NCBI RefSeq assembly: GCF_902705875.1
Contig: NZ_CACSIK010000001.1
Coordinates: forward strand, 481,558-545,557
Length of the DNA: 64,000 nt
DNA from: Zhongshania aliphaticivorans
GTDB taxonomy: Bacteria; Pseudomonadota; Gammaproteobacteria; Pseudomonadales; Spongiibacteraceae
Reading direction: 5' to 3'
In this document: in pieces, positions 39,853 to 50,246 of the stretch
Numbering within the stretch: the first letter of the stretch is position 1
Layout: each line of letters begins with the position of its first letter
The notes under the pieces: generated by a model
Database searches by the model: none
What the model saw: only the letters and a program-made list of their open reading frames with translations
What the model was told of the DNA's origin: nothing
Translations under genes and position numbers: made by a program

Positions 39853-41886
39853 ATGAAAAATTTAGCTAATTTATTGCTGGTTGCCATTTTGATTGCGTTG
39901 GCGGCATGTGGCGGTTCCTCCTCCAATGGCGGCTCGGGGACTGATGACGACGTTGTCGAAACGCCCATAGATGACACGCCCAATGATGAGGTGAGCGAGC
40001 CACAAGTAAGAATGATCTTATTGGGTGACAGCGGTAGCGGTAGTGCTGGGGCCTATGCCGTAGGTGAAGCGGTTGCACGAGTTTGCGCTGCCAAAGGATG
40101 TGATTTGGTATTGGGGCTGGGTGATAATATTTATGAGTCCGGCGTTAGCTCAGAATTAGACCCGCAATTTGAAGAGAAATTTGAGCTACCTTTCGCACCT
40201 ATCGACCTACCCTTTTATATGGTGCTGGGTAATCACGATAATAGCGGTTTTTTTGGTGGTGACGGAGCCAATAATTCAAACGGTGATTATCAAGTCGATT
40301 ACCACTACCGTGATGCTTTACACCCAGAGCAACCTAGACAAACAAGCCGTTGGCATATGCCCGCTCGCTATTATCGTTTAACCCAAGGCGGAGACGCGTC
40401 AGCGCCTTTTGTTGAATTATTTGGTGTGGATTCAAATCAGATTGCGGGTGGTTTTCCCGATAGTGATGAAAACTATTCGTACAATAATTATGGTTTAGTG
40501 CAGGCGCAGTGGTTGAAAGAGGCCATGGCAGACAGCAAGGCACAGTGGAAGATTGTGTTTACCCACCATCCCTATCTTTCTAATGGCAGTCATGGCAACG
40601 CAGGTAACTATGATGGCATCCCAGGATTTATTGCGCCGGTGTTAGCGGGCAGCCGTTACAAGGCATTTTTAGAAGAAACAATTTGCGATAAAGCCGATTA
40701 TCTATTTGCCGGCCATGACCACGATTTACAGTGGTTACTGCCTGTAGCTTCCTGCGGCAAAACCGGTTTTATTTTGTCGGGCGCAGCAAGTAAAACCCGT
40801 AGTTTGGTGAATCGTGATGACAATGCGGTGTACTACGAAAAAGGCGATAGTTATGGCTTTGTTTGGGTTGAGATTGTTGGCGATAAACTAGTTGGCGAAG
40901 TATATGTAGTCGATCCTGATGATGCCGCACTTGGCTTGGGATCGCTCACCGAGCCTCAGCCAGCATTTAGTCGTGAGGAAACTCAGCAGGCAGCCGTTGG
41001 ATTGCCAGATTCAGATGGTTTTACCAACCCTTTAGAGGGCGATGAATCTGATTTTGATATCAATGGTCAGACGGGTAATCTAGATCCTGTTCAATCGCAA
41101 TTTTCCGATGGATTTGCGACCTTGGCGGGGGCAATACCCGAGGAAAACCTTGCTGGTGTGATTTCCGCTGTCGGTGAGTCTGGTAATGCTCTGCTGGAAG
41201 TCGTGGATTCATTACTAACGGGATTGCAGGGCGCCGCAACTGAACAGAACCCAGAGCTGGCACTGGCCGGTGGAGAGCGTGCGACTCAGGCTTTGTTATA
41301 CGCTTTGCAGAGTTTGCAAAGCGCGATACCTGAGGCCGGTGAAGAAGGTTTACCTGCCCCATTTGATCAGCTTGCTGCGGCACTGGAGCAATTTACTGGT
41401 GAAACGGGGAGCGGGGATGACACTGGAGAAATGGACCTCACCAGTTTGACGGATCCGCTCAATAATTTGGCGACAAATATTCAGGGTATTGTTGATAGTA
41501 TTGAAGAAGAAGGTGGCAGCATCCCAGTTGCAGGCGGTGCGCTGATCTTGTTGTCTGAGCTCCTGACCGATGTCACTCGGGTGGTGGCAGCAGTAGGTAA
41601 TGTTGATACCAGTGAAGTGGGTCAGGTTGTGGTGTCTACCACGGATGATTTGCTGAGTAATTTATTACTGAATGTTATTCCTATAGAGCAGTTCGCGCCT
41701 GCCGAGGTAAGCGGTGCCATTGGCCTAGGTCCTGACTTTATTAGTTCAGTGCTGCTTGCCGTGGTGCGAGAGGTGACGTATGACTTGGATACCTACGTTT
41801 TGCCTCCGTTATTACAAGGTTTGAGCATTTTACCGCTGTCTGCTTTAGATAGTTTGTTTGAAGGCTTGGCAGGTATAGGCAGCTAA
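39853..41886 (+). CDS. Metallophosphoesterase lipoprotein with a long helical C-terminal domain
   Basis: This 677-residue lipoprotein has lipobox LAAC at 16-19 and an acidic Ser/Gly linker. Residues about 50-370 form a purple-acid-phosphatase-like domain: ILLGDSGSGS, LGLGDNIYESG, VLGNHDNSG, FTHHPYLSNGSHG and AGHDHDLQWL carry the metal-binding Asp, Asn and His. Residues about 390-677 are helical and rich in Leu, Ala and Gly; they loosely resemble the middle region of bacterial collagen-like proteins. Probably acts at the cell surface; tandem with the PhoD gene. Confidence 0.85.
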   Translation: MKNLANLLLVAILIALAACGGSSSNGGSGTDDDVVETPIDDTPNDEVSEPQVRMILLGDSGSGSAGAYAVGEAVARVCAAKGCDLVLGLGDNIYESGVSSELDPQFEEKFELPFAPIDLPFYMVLGNHDNSGFFGGDGANNSNGDYQVDYHYRDALHPEQPRQTSRWHMPARYYRLTQGGDASAPFVELFGVDSNQIAGGFPDSDENYSYNNYGLVQAQWLKEAMADSKAQWKIVFTHHPYLSNGSHGNAGNYDGIPGFIAPVLAGSRYKAFLEETICDKADYLFAGHDHDLQWLLPVASCGKTGFILSGAASKTRSLVNRDDNAVYYEKGDSYGFVWVEIVGDKLVGEVYVVDPDDAALGLGSLTEPQPAFSREETQQAAVGLPDSDGFTNPLEGDESDFDINGQTGNLDPVQSQFSDGFATLAGAIPEENLAGVISAVGESGNALLEVVDSLLTGLQGAATEQNPELALAGGERATQALLYALQSLQSAIPEAGEEGLPAPFDQLAAALEQFTGETGSGDDTGEMDLTSLTDPLNNLATNIQGIVDSIEEEGGSIPVAGGALILLSELLTDVTRVVAAVGNVDTSEVGQVVVSTTDDLLSNLLLNVIPIEQFAPAEVSGAIGLGPDFISSVLLAVVREVTYDLDTYVLPPLLQGLSILPLSALDSLFEGLAGIGS

Positions 41887-41941
41887 TTTAGTTCGAGCCG
41901 CTTAGCTTGTTAGTGCTAAGCCGGTGTCACTGTTCTTTAGA

Positions 41942-42964
41942 TTAGCGCAATCCGGTCAGGTTCTGGCCGGAGAGTAAGGAGACAAGATTGGTGAATAGCA
42001 CGACGCTATTTTCTTTACTTTGACCCTTTTGCGCGGCATCTATTTTGCTCGCGAGCTGCAAGAGTTTTGCTAGTTGGCTGCTTTTTAAACGCCGCAGAGT
42101 ATTTTTATATAACGCTTTGCGTTTGTCCCACACACGGGCGCTATCTAGCACGCGATCGATGCTACCGCCTTGCTCTAACTGCTGCGCGCACTGGTAAAGA
42201 GTGCGAATTTCCCGTGTTACGGCGCCCAACATAGCAATGTCTTCGCCACCTTCTGCCAACAAGCTATTAAGCATTTGTAAGGCATTTCCGGTTTTACCGG
42301 CGAGCGCGCTATCAATCAATTTAAAGACGTCGTAGCGTGCGCTGCTGGCAACGGCATTGGCAACAATATCGGCGCTAACCGTCTGTTCGCCCACCAGTAT
42401 TTTGAGCTTCGAGATTTCCTGGTCAGCGGCGAGTAAATTACCTTCTACTCGGTCGGCAAGCAGTTGCACTGCGTCATTGTCGGCATTCAAGCCAATCATA
42501 CGCATCCGTTGCATAATCCAGTTGTTTAGGTGCTGACGATCTACTGGCCAGACCTGTATTACAGCGCCGGCGCTGTCTAGGGCTTTCACCCATTTACTAT
42601 TCATGCTCCGGCTGTCTAACTTTGCACAGCTCACTAAGAGAATATTGCTGCCATCGGCGTGCTGTAAGTATTCCTGAAGAGCCGCCGAACTTTTTTGATC
42701 CATTTTGCCGCTGCCTAAGCGCAGTTCAATGAGCTTGCGGTCGCCAAACAAAGACATAGATTGGCCGGCATCGAGAAGCTGCGCCCAATCAAAGCTGCGG
42801 TCTACATTGAGGACCTCACGCTCACTAATTCCCTGTTCACGAGATTGACGGCGAATGGCGTCACAGCATTCTTGGCTTATCAGAAGTTCATCACCTGTGA
42901 CCAAGTACGCTGGCAGTAATTGTTTGCTGAGGTTAGCGCTGAGCTGCTCTGACCGTATTCGCAT
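41942..42964 (-). CDS. holA: DNA polymerase III delta subunit
   Basis: HolA is the clamp-loader subunit that opens the beta clamp. The 340-residue protein has the delta-type N-terminus (RSEQLSANLSKQLLPAYLVTGDELLISQE), ILLVSCAKLDSRSMNSKW, and the C-terminal collar domain (AQQLEQGGSIDRVLD, KRKALYKNTLRRL). Its start overlaps the stop of lptE by one base, giving the usual leuS-lptE-holA operon. Confidence 0.95.
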   Translation of the reverse strand: MRIRSEQLSANLSKQLLPAYLVTGDELLISQECCDAIRRQSREQGISEREVLNVDRSFDWAQLLDAGQSMSLFGDRKLIELRLGSGKMDQKSSAALQEYLQHADGSNILLVSCAKLDSRSMNSKWVKALDSAGAVIQVWPVDRQHLNNWIMQRMRMIGLNADNDAVQLLADRVEGNLLAADQEISKLKILVGEQTVSADIVANAVASSARYDVFKLIDSALAGKTGNALQMLNSLLAEGGEDIAMLGAVTREIRTLYQCAQQLEQGGSIDRVLDSARVWDKRKALYKNTLRRLKSSQLAKLLQLASKIDAAQKGQSKENSVVLFTNLVSLLSGQNLTGLR

Positions 42965-43482
42965 TAGTGTGGTTCTTGCAGTTGATGCGACCAGAGTTCT
43001 ACTTGGCGAGCGAGACGAATACTAAGCTGTTCACGCATTTCTGCACGAACAATAATGGCCTCGGTTTCTTCGCCAATGGGGTTGTCTGGGTCATTCACTG
43101 TCAGGCGGCGCTGTTGCAAAGTATGTGGGCCACGCAAGGTGCTGCCGTCGGGTTTTCGCAACTCAATACTGGCAGATTCAAACAGGGCGTATTCAGCGTC
43201 GCGGGCCTCGTTGTCCAAGGATACGCTGCGTTTGTCCTCGTCTAACAGTTTTACTACAACGATCAGTTTAGCGTTTTTGCGTGATTTACTTAGCGCAACA
43301 TCGTTGATAGCAAACTGGCGCTTTAGCGACAGACTCAACTCTTGGGTGGCGCGATCATTGACCACGTATATTGGCTGTAAACTGGCGTCGATACTGCTAT
43401 CGCCGCGCAGCGTAAAACCACAACCCACTATCATAAGGCTGATTGAGAGGATTATTGCTTTATGAATCCGCTTAATTAGCAA
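42964..43482 (-). CDS. lptE: LPS-assembly lipoprotein LptE
   Basis: LptE plugs and supports LptD in lipopolysaccharide insertion at the outer membrane. The 172-residue protein has lipobox IVGC at 18-21 followed directly by GFTLRGDSS, the family hallmark, then [13 protein letters not shown] and the C-terminal [15 protein letters not shown]. The start overlaps the end of leuS by 11 bp, so translation is coupled. Confidence 0.94.
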   Translation of the reverse strand: MLIKRIHKAIILSISLMIVGCGFTLRGDSSIDASLQPIYVVNDRATQELSLSLKRQFAINDVALSKSRKNAKLIVVVKLLDEDKRSVSLDNEARDAEYALFESASIELRKPDGSTLRGPHTLQQRRLTVNDPDNPIGEETEAIIVRAEMREQLSIRLARQVELWSHQLQEPH

Positions 43483-45931
43483 CGATGTTCACCAGTTTTT
43501 TAGGAACTAAAATTTCCTTGCGAATCGTTAAATCGGCAAGGAAGCGCTGTACATTTTCTTGCTCTCTCGCCATCTTTTTAATACTTTCGCCATCGGCGTC
43601 GGCGGCGACTTCAATTGTCGCTCGTAGTTTACCATTGACTTGTACCGCCATTTCAATGGAATTACGCACAAGTGCAGCGTCGTCAACGGCGGGCCAGGGG
43701 GCGTCAATAATCGCTTCGTCGTGACCAAGGTTAATCCAGAGTTGATGGCTGATGTGGGGCACAATGGGAGCCAGCAAGCGTATGGCAGCTTCAATGGCTT
43801 CACGTTCTACGGCGAGACATTGTTCGCTTTGATGCTGGAAGCGTGAAATGTCATTCACTAATTCCATTACCGCAGCGATGGCGGTGTTAAATGTTAGCCG
43901 GCGACCAAAATCATCACTCACTTTAGCAATGGTTTCGTGGGTTTTGCGCCGTAAATCTTGCTGCGGGCCCGTTAAGCTATCAGCTGTTAATTCGGGGGCA
44001 ATGCCGGCTTCAAGATGGGTCGCTGCCAGTTTCCAAAGGCGTTTAAGGAAACGATGTGAGCCTTCAACAGCGCTGTCAGACCATTCCAAGCTTTGTTCTG
44101 GTGGTGCGGCAAACATAATGAAAAGGCGAACGGTATCAGCACCGTATTGCTCAATAAGTGATTGAGGGTCGACGGTATTGCCCTTGGACTTGGACATTTT
44201 ACTGCCGTCTTTTAACACCATGCCTTGGCAAAGGAGTTGTTTGAACGGCTCATCAGAATTAACCAGGCCTTCGTCGCGCATTAATTTATGGAAAAACCGC
44301 GCGTATAGTAGATGGAGAATCGCGTGCTCTATGCCGCCAATGTATTGGTCTACTGGTAGCCAGTAATTGGCGCGCTCGGGGTCGAGCATGCCATCTTCAA
44401 AGTCTGGGCAAGTAAAGCGAGCGTAGTACCAGCTTGATTCCATGAAGGTGTCAAAGGTGTCTGTTTCACGTTCAACGGCAACGCCGTCTAGCTCATCTTT
44501 TTTCCACTCTAGGTCGGCTTTGATGGGGGATTGCACGCCGTCCATCTCAACATCTTCAGGTAACAGTATTGGGAGTTTGTGCGCGGGAACGGCAATTTCA
44601 CCACCATCAGGCAGGTTGAAAATGGGAATGGGTGCGCCCCAGTAACGCTGGCGGGAAACCCCCCAGTCGCGAAGACGGTAGTTGGTGGTGACTTGGCCTT
44701 TACCTAATGCCACTAATGCATCAGAAATGGCTTTAAAGGCGGCATCAAATGCTAAGCCATCAAAGGTCCCTGAGTTGACCAAGACGCCTTTTTCGGTAAA
44801 TGCGCACTCATCAAGGTTGATGGCTTCGTCATTTTGTGGGGCAACCACTTGGTTGATGTCCAAGTCATATTTCTTGGCGAACTCGTAGTCGCGCTGGTCA
44901 TGGGCAGGTACGGCCATGACGGCGCCGGTGCCGTAGTCCATTAAGACATAGTTGGCGACCCAAACTTGTACGGCGTCACCAGTAATAGGGTGGCGAGCCT
45001 CAAGGCCGGTGAACATGCCTTTTTTGTCCATGGTGGCCATGTCGGCTTCAGCGACGGAGCTGTTACGACACTCTTCAATAAAGTTTGCCAGTGCCGGGTT
45101 GTCTTTTGCCAGCGCTAAACTAATGGGGTGTTCTGCTGCCAAGCTCACGTAAGTCACACCCATTAAGGTGTCGGGGCGGGTTGTGTAAACCTCAAAATTA
45201 TCTACGCCGGCGATGGGGCTGTCCAAATCGAACTGCATTTGTACGCCCTGTGAGCGACCAACCCAGTTGCGTTGCATGGTTTTAACTTGCTCAGGCCAGC
45301 CATCGAGCTGGTCTAAGTCATTAATTAACTGCTCGGCGTAGTCTGTGATTTTAATAAACCACTGGGGAATTTCTTTGCGCTGAACTGGCGTGTCACAGCG
45401 CCAGCATCCGCCGTCAATAACTTGCTCATTGGCTAATACGGTTTCGTCGTGTGGGCACCAGTTCACGGCAGAGGTTTTTTTATAGACCATGCCTTTTTCG
45501 TATAGGCGGGTAAAAAACCACTGCTCCCAGCGATAGTAATCAGATTTGCAGGTGGCGAACTCACGCTGCCAGTCGTAGGCAAAACCAAGTTGCTTTAACT
45601 GGTCGCGCATATAGTCAATATTTTCTACGGTCCATTTTGCCGGTGCCGTTTTGTTTTTTATTGCGGCATTTTCCGCGGGTAGACCAAAGGCATCCCAACC
45701 CATAGGCTGCAGTACATTTTTGCCCAGCATACGCTGGTAGCGTGAGATCACGTCGGCAATGCTGTAATTGCGGACATGGCCCATATGGAGTTTGCCGCTG
45801 GGGTAGGGAAACATCGCCAAACAATAGTATTTTTCGCGGCTTGGGTCTTCTACAGCGGCGAAGCTATTTTGATCCTGCCAAAATTGTTGGGCGCAGGTTT
45901 CGATGTCGCGGGGAGTGTATTGTTGGTCCAT
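43472..45931 (-). CDS. leuS: Leucyl-tRNA synthetase
   Basis: This 819-residue class I synthetase has the HIGH motif as HMGH in [13 protein letters not shown]. The editing domain has [13 protein letters not shown], and the KMSKS motif is present in [18 protein letters not shown] and the C-terminal anticodon-binding and ILVPKKLVN segments are also there. Length is somewhat short of the E. coli enzyme. First gene of the leuS-lptE-holA operon. Confidence 0.97.
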   Translation of the reverse strand: MDQQYTPRDIETCAQQFWQDQNSFAAVEDPSREKYYCLAMFPYPSGKLHMGHVRNYSIADVISRYQRMLGKNVLQPMGWDAFGLPAENAAIKNKTAPAKWTVENIDYMRDQLKQLGFAYDWQREFATCKSDYYRWEQWFFTRLYEKGMVYKKTSAVNWCPHDETVLANEQVIDGGCWRCDTPVQRKEIPQWFIKITDYAEQLINDLDQLDGWPEQVKTMQRNWVGRSQGVQMQFDLDSPIAGVDNFEVYTTRPDTLMGVTYVSLAAEHPISLALAKDNPALANFIEECRNSSVAEADMATMDKKGMFTGLEARHPITGDAVQVWVANYVLMDYGTGAVMAVPAHDQRDYEFAKKYDLDINQVVAPQNDEAINLDECAFTEKGVLVNSGTFDGLAFDAAFKAISDALVALGKGQVTTNYRLRDWGVSRQRYWGAPIPIFNLPDGGEIAVPAHKLPILLPEDVEMDGVQSPIKADLEWKKDELDGVAVERETDTFDTFMESSWYYARFTCPDFEDGMLDPERANYWLPVDQYIGGIEHAILHLLYARFFHKLMRDEGLVNSDEPFKQLLCQGMVLKDGSKMSKSKGNTVDPQSLIEQYGADTVRLFIMFAAPPEQSLEWSDSAVEGSHRFLKRLWKLAATHLEAGIAPELTADSLTGPQQDLRRKTHETIAKVSDDFGRRLTFNTAIAAVMELVNDISRFQHQSEQCLAVEREAIEAAIRLLAPIVPHISHQLWINLGHDEAIIDAPWPAVDDAALVRNSIEMAVQVNGKLRATIEVAADADGESIKKMAREQENVQRFLADLTIRKEILVPKKLVNIVAN

Positions 45932-46063
45932 TGGCGGTGTCAGGTCTCTGTACAGCGGGCGAAAAAGTTAAGGGCGGTTATTCTAACAGCTAAGGCGCAG
46001 ATCACACTATTTGGATTGCTGCATTTTTGCTTGGGTTGTGATTAGTGGCGGTATTGGGCCAGA

Positions 46064-47578
46064 TTACCCTGATTTTATACGCCGGCCTGAGCGAGTTAGG
46101 CCGGCGGTAATGGCCAGCATCGCACACAGGGCAATAATGGGCGTTGAGCCAAAGCGGGTGAAGGGGGTGCTGCCATTGCGAGCGTGTACCTCGCCCTGCA
46201 TCGTTGTGGCTATAAATGAGGGGATTCGGGTGCGAATATTACCGTGGTGATCAACAATGGCAGTGATGCCGGTGCCGGTGACACGTATTAATTCCCTACC
46301 GTTCTCTAGGGCGCGCATTTGCGCCATTTGCATGTGTTGGTCGGGGCCAATTGAGTTGCCAAACCACGCGTCGTTGCTAATGGTAAATAGTACGTCGCTA
46401 TTGCGAGCACTGCGGGCGATAAGATCAGGGTAGGCGATTTCATAGCAGATGGAAGGGGCTAGCTGCCAGCCCTTTACGTGCAAGTGATTTTGATTCGGAC
46501 CGCCACGGCTAAAGCTGGACATGGGAAGGTCAAAGAAATTTATGAGGCCGCGAATATATTGCCCCAGTGGCACGTATTCGCCAAAGGGAACGAGGCGTTG
46601 CTTGTGGTAGATACCGTCACCGCCACTGATAACCATGACCGAGTTGAACATATCGTCGTCGGTGCGGGTGGGCACCCCTGTAATCAGTGCGCTATTGTTG
46701 GCTTCTGCGCGCTCAGCAATATAGTCAAAATAAGACAGTGCGTTGTGGTAAAGAGCGGGAATAGCCGCTTCTGGCCATATAACAAGGTCGGAGGTCGGCC
46801 ATAAAGTTTCTGATGCGTGGTCATACTTTTCTAAGGTTGCCCAGTATTGGGTGTAGGCCCATTTTTTATCTTGAGATATATTGGCCTGCACAGCGCCAAT
46901 TTTTAGTGGCGCGCGGTCGTCAGCGCTAGTCCATTCTTGCTTTTGTAGCGAGTAACCTAGACCGAATAAAATAATGCAGCCGCCTAATGTTGTAATGCCG
47001 TGGCGTTTTTTGGTGGCCGGCGAGACGATGCATTGGGCGACAGCGGCACCGCTAAGCGCAACCCAGAAACTGATGCCATAAACGCCGGTGACCGGTGACC
47101 AGCCAGCCATAGCCGTGTGTAGGTGGCCGTAGCCAAGATACAACCAGGGAAACCCTGTGAATAGCCAGCCGCGTAGCCATTCGGTCAACACCCATAAAGC
47201 GGCAAAACCTAAGGTCTTTCCAGCAATACCAGCGCGAATCCAGCGAATATAGGCGTAAGCAAACAGTGCGGGGATAAGGCCAAGGCCAATGCAGAAAATA
47301 GCCGTCATTGGCACGGCGAGTAGGGTCGAGGTACCGCCAAAATCGTGTATGGCAATATAAACCCAAGAAACGCCTGTAGCGAAACTAGCGCTACCAAAAC
47401 ACCAACCGAGTAAAAAACCTTGCTTTGTTGTGCTGTTGTTTAGCGTTGCCGATAGCGCGGCCATGGCGATAATAGCGCTCCACCACCAATTAAATGGCGC
47501 CAGCGATAGTGTGAGGCTGGCGCCGGCAATGGCTACAAATACGTAAGGGCTGATTTTCACGGGCGATGTTCCGGCCAT
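46064..47578 (-). CDS. lnt: Apolipoprotein N-acyltransferase
   Basis: Lnt adds the third acyl chain to lipoproteins at the inner membrane. The 504-residue protein has about six N-terminal membrane helices and a periplasmic nitrilase domain. The triad is visible: Glu in LVIWPEAAIPALY, Lys in HKQRLVPFGEYVP and Cys in SICYEIAYPDL. It normally sits after corC; here another gene lies between them. Confidence 0.96.
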   Translation of the reverse strand: MAGTSPVKISPYVFVAIAGASLTLSLAPFNWWWSAIIAMAALSATLNNSTTKQGFLLGWCFGSASFATGVSWVYIAIHDFGGTSTLLAVPMTAIFCIGLGLIPALFAYAYIRWIRAGIAGKTLGFAALWVLTEWLRGWLFTGFPWLYLGYGHLHTAMAGWSPVTGVYGISFWVALSGAAVAQCIVSPATKKRHGITTLGGCIILFGLGYSLQKQEWTSADDRAPLKIGAVQANISQDKKWAYTQYWATLEKYDHASETLWPTSDLVIWPEAAIPALYHNALSYFDYIAERAEANNSALITGVPTRTDDDMFNSVMVISGGDGIYHKQRLVPFGEYVPLGQYIRGLINFFDLPMSSFSRGGPNQNHLHVKGWQLAPSICYEIAYPDLIARSARNSDVLFTISNDAWFGNSIGPDQHMQMAQMRALENGRELIRVTGTGITAIVDHHGNIRTRIPSFIATTMQGEVHARNGSTPFTRFGSTPIIALCAMLAITAGLTRSGRRIKSG

Positions 47579-47643
47579 TCATGTTTTTTACGGATGGCTA
47601 GTGTAGCGATGGCGTTAGCTGGGGGCTAGCGCATTTCTATGAA

Positions 47644-49263
47644 TTAGCGTTGCTGGGCCTCATTACTTTCCGTGGTCGGGCTTGAGAGCGCAGAGCGGGG
47701 CGCGTCTATATCAACACAGTCAGCGGTGCTGGCAATCATGTACTCGGGTTTGGGTGTTTTTTCGGGGAAGCGGTTGGTGAGCGGTTCTGGGCTACCGTTG
47801 TTATCGATGAGGTAAACGTGCTCTCGCGTTAGTGCGCGGGCTTCTTTTACTCCGCAGGAATGGGCAATAACACCCACTTCATGCATCAGATTTAAGGCGT
47901 AGTTTTTCACGCGGGTGGCTTTGTCTTCTGGTACTAGCCCGCGTTGTAGCTCGGGGTTGTGAGTGGTAATACCGGTGGGGCAGGTATTTTTATTGCATTG
48001 CAGGGCTTGAATGCAACCCAGTGCGAACATAAAGCCACGGGCACTGACAATAAAGTCGGCGCCTACGCACAGGGCCCACGCGGCCTCGGCGGGGTTTATC
48101 ATTTTTCCTGAGGCAATGACCTTAATGCGTTTACGCAGATTGTATTCGTTGAGTTTGTCTACCACGAGTGGCAGGCTGCGGCGAATAGGCAGGCCAACGT
48201 AATCCATTAAACTCTGTGGCGCGGCGCCGGTGCCACCGTCGGCGCTATCAATAGTAATAAAATCAGGTGCGTATTTGAGACCTCGGCGATGGATGGTTTC
48301 ACCTAATTCATCTAACCATTCCGAAAAGCCAATGACCGCTTTAAAGCCAACGGGTTTGCCGGTGATATCGCGGACCCTAACTATCATGTCTAAAAGTTGG
48401 TCGATATCGTGGATGTCAGGATGACCATTGGGGCTAATGGAGTCTTTGCCAATATCAATACCGCGAATCTTGGCCACTTCCTCGGTGACTTTGCCGCCGG
48501 GTAAAATACCGCCCTTGCCGGGTTTGGCACCTTGGCTAAGTTTAATTTCAATCATTCGCACTTGCGGGTGAGCTGCGATGGCTTTAAGTTTTTCGTCACT
48601 GAGATTTCCGTCAGCGTCGCGGACACCGTATTTTGCGGTACCAATTTGAAAAACAATGTCGCAACCCGCTTCTAAGTGGTAGGGCGATAGGCCTCCCTCC
48701 CCAGTATTGAGCCAAATACCTGCCTCTTTGGCGCCGGCGCTTAAGGCACGAATCGCCGGTTTGGATATGGCGCCAAAACTCATGCCTGAAATATTGAAAA
48801 TAGCTGAACTAGTGTAAGGGTGTGTTGCAAAGTCTTGGCCAATGGTAACCGCGTGGGTGGGGGCGGCATCTTGGCTTAGGGTTGGGAAGAGGCAGTTCAT
48901 AAAAAGAACTTCATTGGCTTGCGTTAAGGGTCGGGTCGAGCCAAAGGCAATGGTGGTGTCAATGTTTTTTGCAGCGCGGTAAACCCATGAGCGCTGCGAA
49001 CGGTTAAAGGGAAGTTCTTCGCGGTCCATTGCAAAAAAATACTGACGGAAAAATTCCCCTAAATGCTCAAAAATATAGCGAAAGCGGCCGATAACGGGGT
49101 AGTTGCGGCGTATGGCGTGCTGGGTTTGGGTAATGTCGCTTATGTAAATATAGACTAAATAAATAGCGCCTAACCCCAGTGCAAGTAAGAATAATAATGC
49201 GCTGTATTCAATAAAGGTACTGGCAATATTGTTCAGGGTGTCTAGGGTTTGCTGTTCTGGCAT
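47644..49263 (-). CDS. FMN-binding glutamate-synthase-like protein with an N-terminal membrane helix
   Basis: This 539-residue protein has one hydrophobic helix near residues 18-40 (LLFLLALGLGAIYLVYIYI) and then a barrel homologous to the GltB synthase domain. It keeps NTGEGGLSPYH, LSQGAKPGKGGILPGGKV, IDSADGGTGAAP and a cluster-type cysteine motif CNKNTCPTGITTH. It lacks the glutaminase and GXGXG domains of GltB. Proteins of this group are common but their reaction is not established. It interrupts the common corC-lnt pair. Confidence 0.87.
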   Translation of the reverse strand: MPEQQTLDTLNNIASTFIEYSALLFLLALGLGAIYLVYIYISDITQTQHAIRRNYPVIGRFRYIFEHLGEFFRQYFFAMDREELPFNRSQRSWVYRAAKNIDTTIAFGSTRPLTQANEVLFMNCLFPTLSQDAAPTHAVTIGQDFATHPYTSSAIFNISGMSFGAISKPAIRALSAGAKEAGIWLNTGEGGLSPYHLEAGCDIVFQIGTAKYGVRDADGNLSDEKLKAIAAHPQVRMIEIKLSQGAKPGKGGILPGGKVTEEVAKIRGIDIGKDSISPNGHPDIHDIDQLLDMIVRVRDITGKPVGFKAVIGFSEWLDELGETIHRRGLKYAPDFITIDSADGGTGAAPQSLMDYVGLPIRRSLPLVVDKLNEYNLRKRIKVIASGKMINPAEAAWALCVGADFIVSARGFMFALGCIQALQCNKNTCPTGITTHNPELQRGLVPEDKATRVKNYALNLMHEVGVIAHSCGVKEARALTREHVYLIDNNGSPEPLTNRFPEKTPKPEYMIASTADCVDIDAPRSALSSPTTESNEAQQR

Positions 49264-49380
49264 ACAGGCCTCTACGCTGGTAAGAAATAAGCGATACGTA
49301 AAGCCATTGTAGACCTTAATGACGAGGTAAGTTCAAGGGGCTAGTTATTTCAGCCCCTTAAATTTCTGTGATGGTTTGCT

Positions 49381-50229
49381 TTAAGCGTCTAGCTGACGCA
49401 TACGTAATAGATGGATTTGCCGGCTATCAGCGTTTACGACTTTAAATTCATAGTTATCCAGTCGTGTTGCTTCGTTACGGCTAGGGAGGTGACCAAACGC
49501 TTTAAGTAGCAAGCCGCCAATGGTGTCAAACTCTTCATCGCTAAAACGAGCATCAAAATAGTCGTTGAAATCGTCGATAGGGGTTAGGGCTTGCACCACA
49601 AAATCATTGTCGGCGATTTTACGAATGGGCAGGTCGTCATCTTCGTCGTATTCATCTTCTATTTCGCCGACGATTTGTTCAAGAATATCTTCGATCGTGA
49701 TTAGGCCTGCGGCGCCACCGTATTCGTCGATGACCACGGCCATATGGTGCCGTTTTTCCCGGAAGTCTCGCAATAACACGTTCAAGCGTTTGCTTTCAGG
49801 GACGAGAGTGGCTGGGCGCAAAATATCGCGAATGTCGATGTCGGCGCTATTCTCAAACTTCCAGAGTAGCGGCAATAAATCTTTTGATAAAAGAATCCCT
49901 AAGACATTGTCTAGGGTGTCGCCAATCACCGGATACCGAGAGTGACCGGTATCAATAATAATAGGGAGTAATTCACTAAGGGGTTGATCCGCCTTAAGCA
50001 CCACCATTTGGGGGCGAGGAACCATGATTTCTCGGGCCTGCATATCACTAATATGCATGGCGCCTTCAACAATACTTATTGCATCATCATCAATGACTTC
50101 GTTCTGTTTGGCGACAGCAAGTAATTCAAACAGATCTTCCCGAGTTTTGGGTTCAGATGAAAAAGCGTAGGCAATTTTCTCGATCCAAGATTTGTCACTT
50201 GGATCGTTGCTAGATCGGTCTTCGCTCAT
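49381..50229 (-). CDS. corC: CorC/HlyC-type transporter-associated protein with CBS domains
   Basis: This 282-residue cytoplasmic protein has two CBS domains (REIMVPRPQMVVLKADQPL and IRDILRPATLVPESK) and a C-terminal CorC/HlyC domain (ITIEDILEQIVGEIEDEYD, EFDTIGGLLLKAFGHLP). CorC is linked to Mg/Co efflux. ATG 50229 gives MSEDRSSNDPSDK, the usual start; a GTG at 50250 is in frame and lies inside the preceding gene's end. Part of phoH-ybeY-corC. Confidence 0.94.
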   Translation of the reverse strand: MSEDRSSNDPSDKSWIEKIAYAFSSEPKTREDLFELLAVAKQNEVIDDDAISIVEGAMHISDMQAREIMVPRPQMVVLKADQPLSELLPIIIDTGHSRYPVIGDTLDNVLGILLSKDLLPLLWKFENSADIDIRDILRPATLVPESKRLNVLLRDFREKRHHMAVVIDEYGGAAGLITIEDILEQIVGEIEDEYDEDDDLPIRKIADNDFVVQALTPIDDFNDYFDARFSDEEFDTIGGLLLKAFGHLPSRNEATRLDNYEFKVVNADSRQIHLLRMRQLDA

Positions 50230-50246
50230 GGTTTTGGGTGCTGTCC

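Noticed and set aside
46080..46106. Strong inverted repeat CGCCGGCCT / AGGCCGGCG
   Set aside because: It lies in the last codons of lnt and has no T-run on the downstream side. It may be a chance GC-rich pairing, so I did not list it as a terminator.
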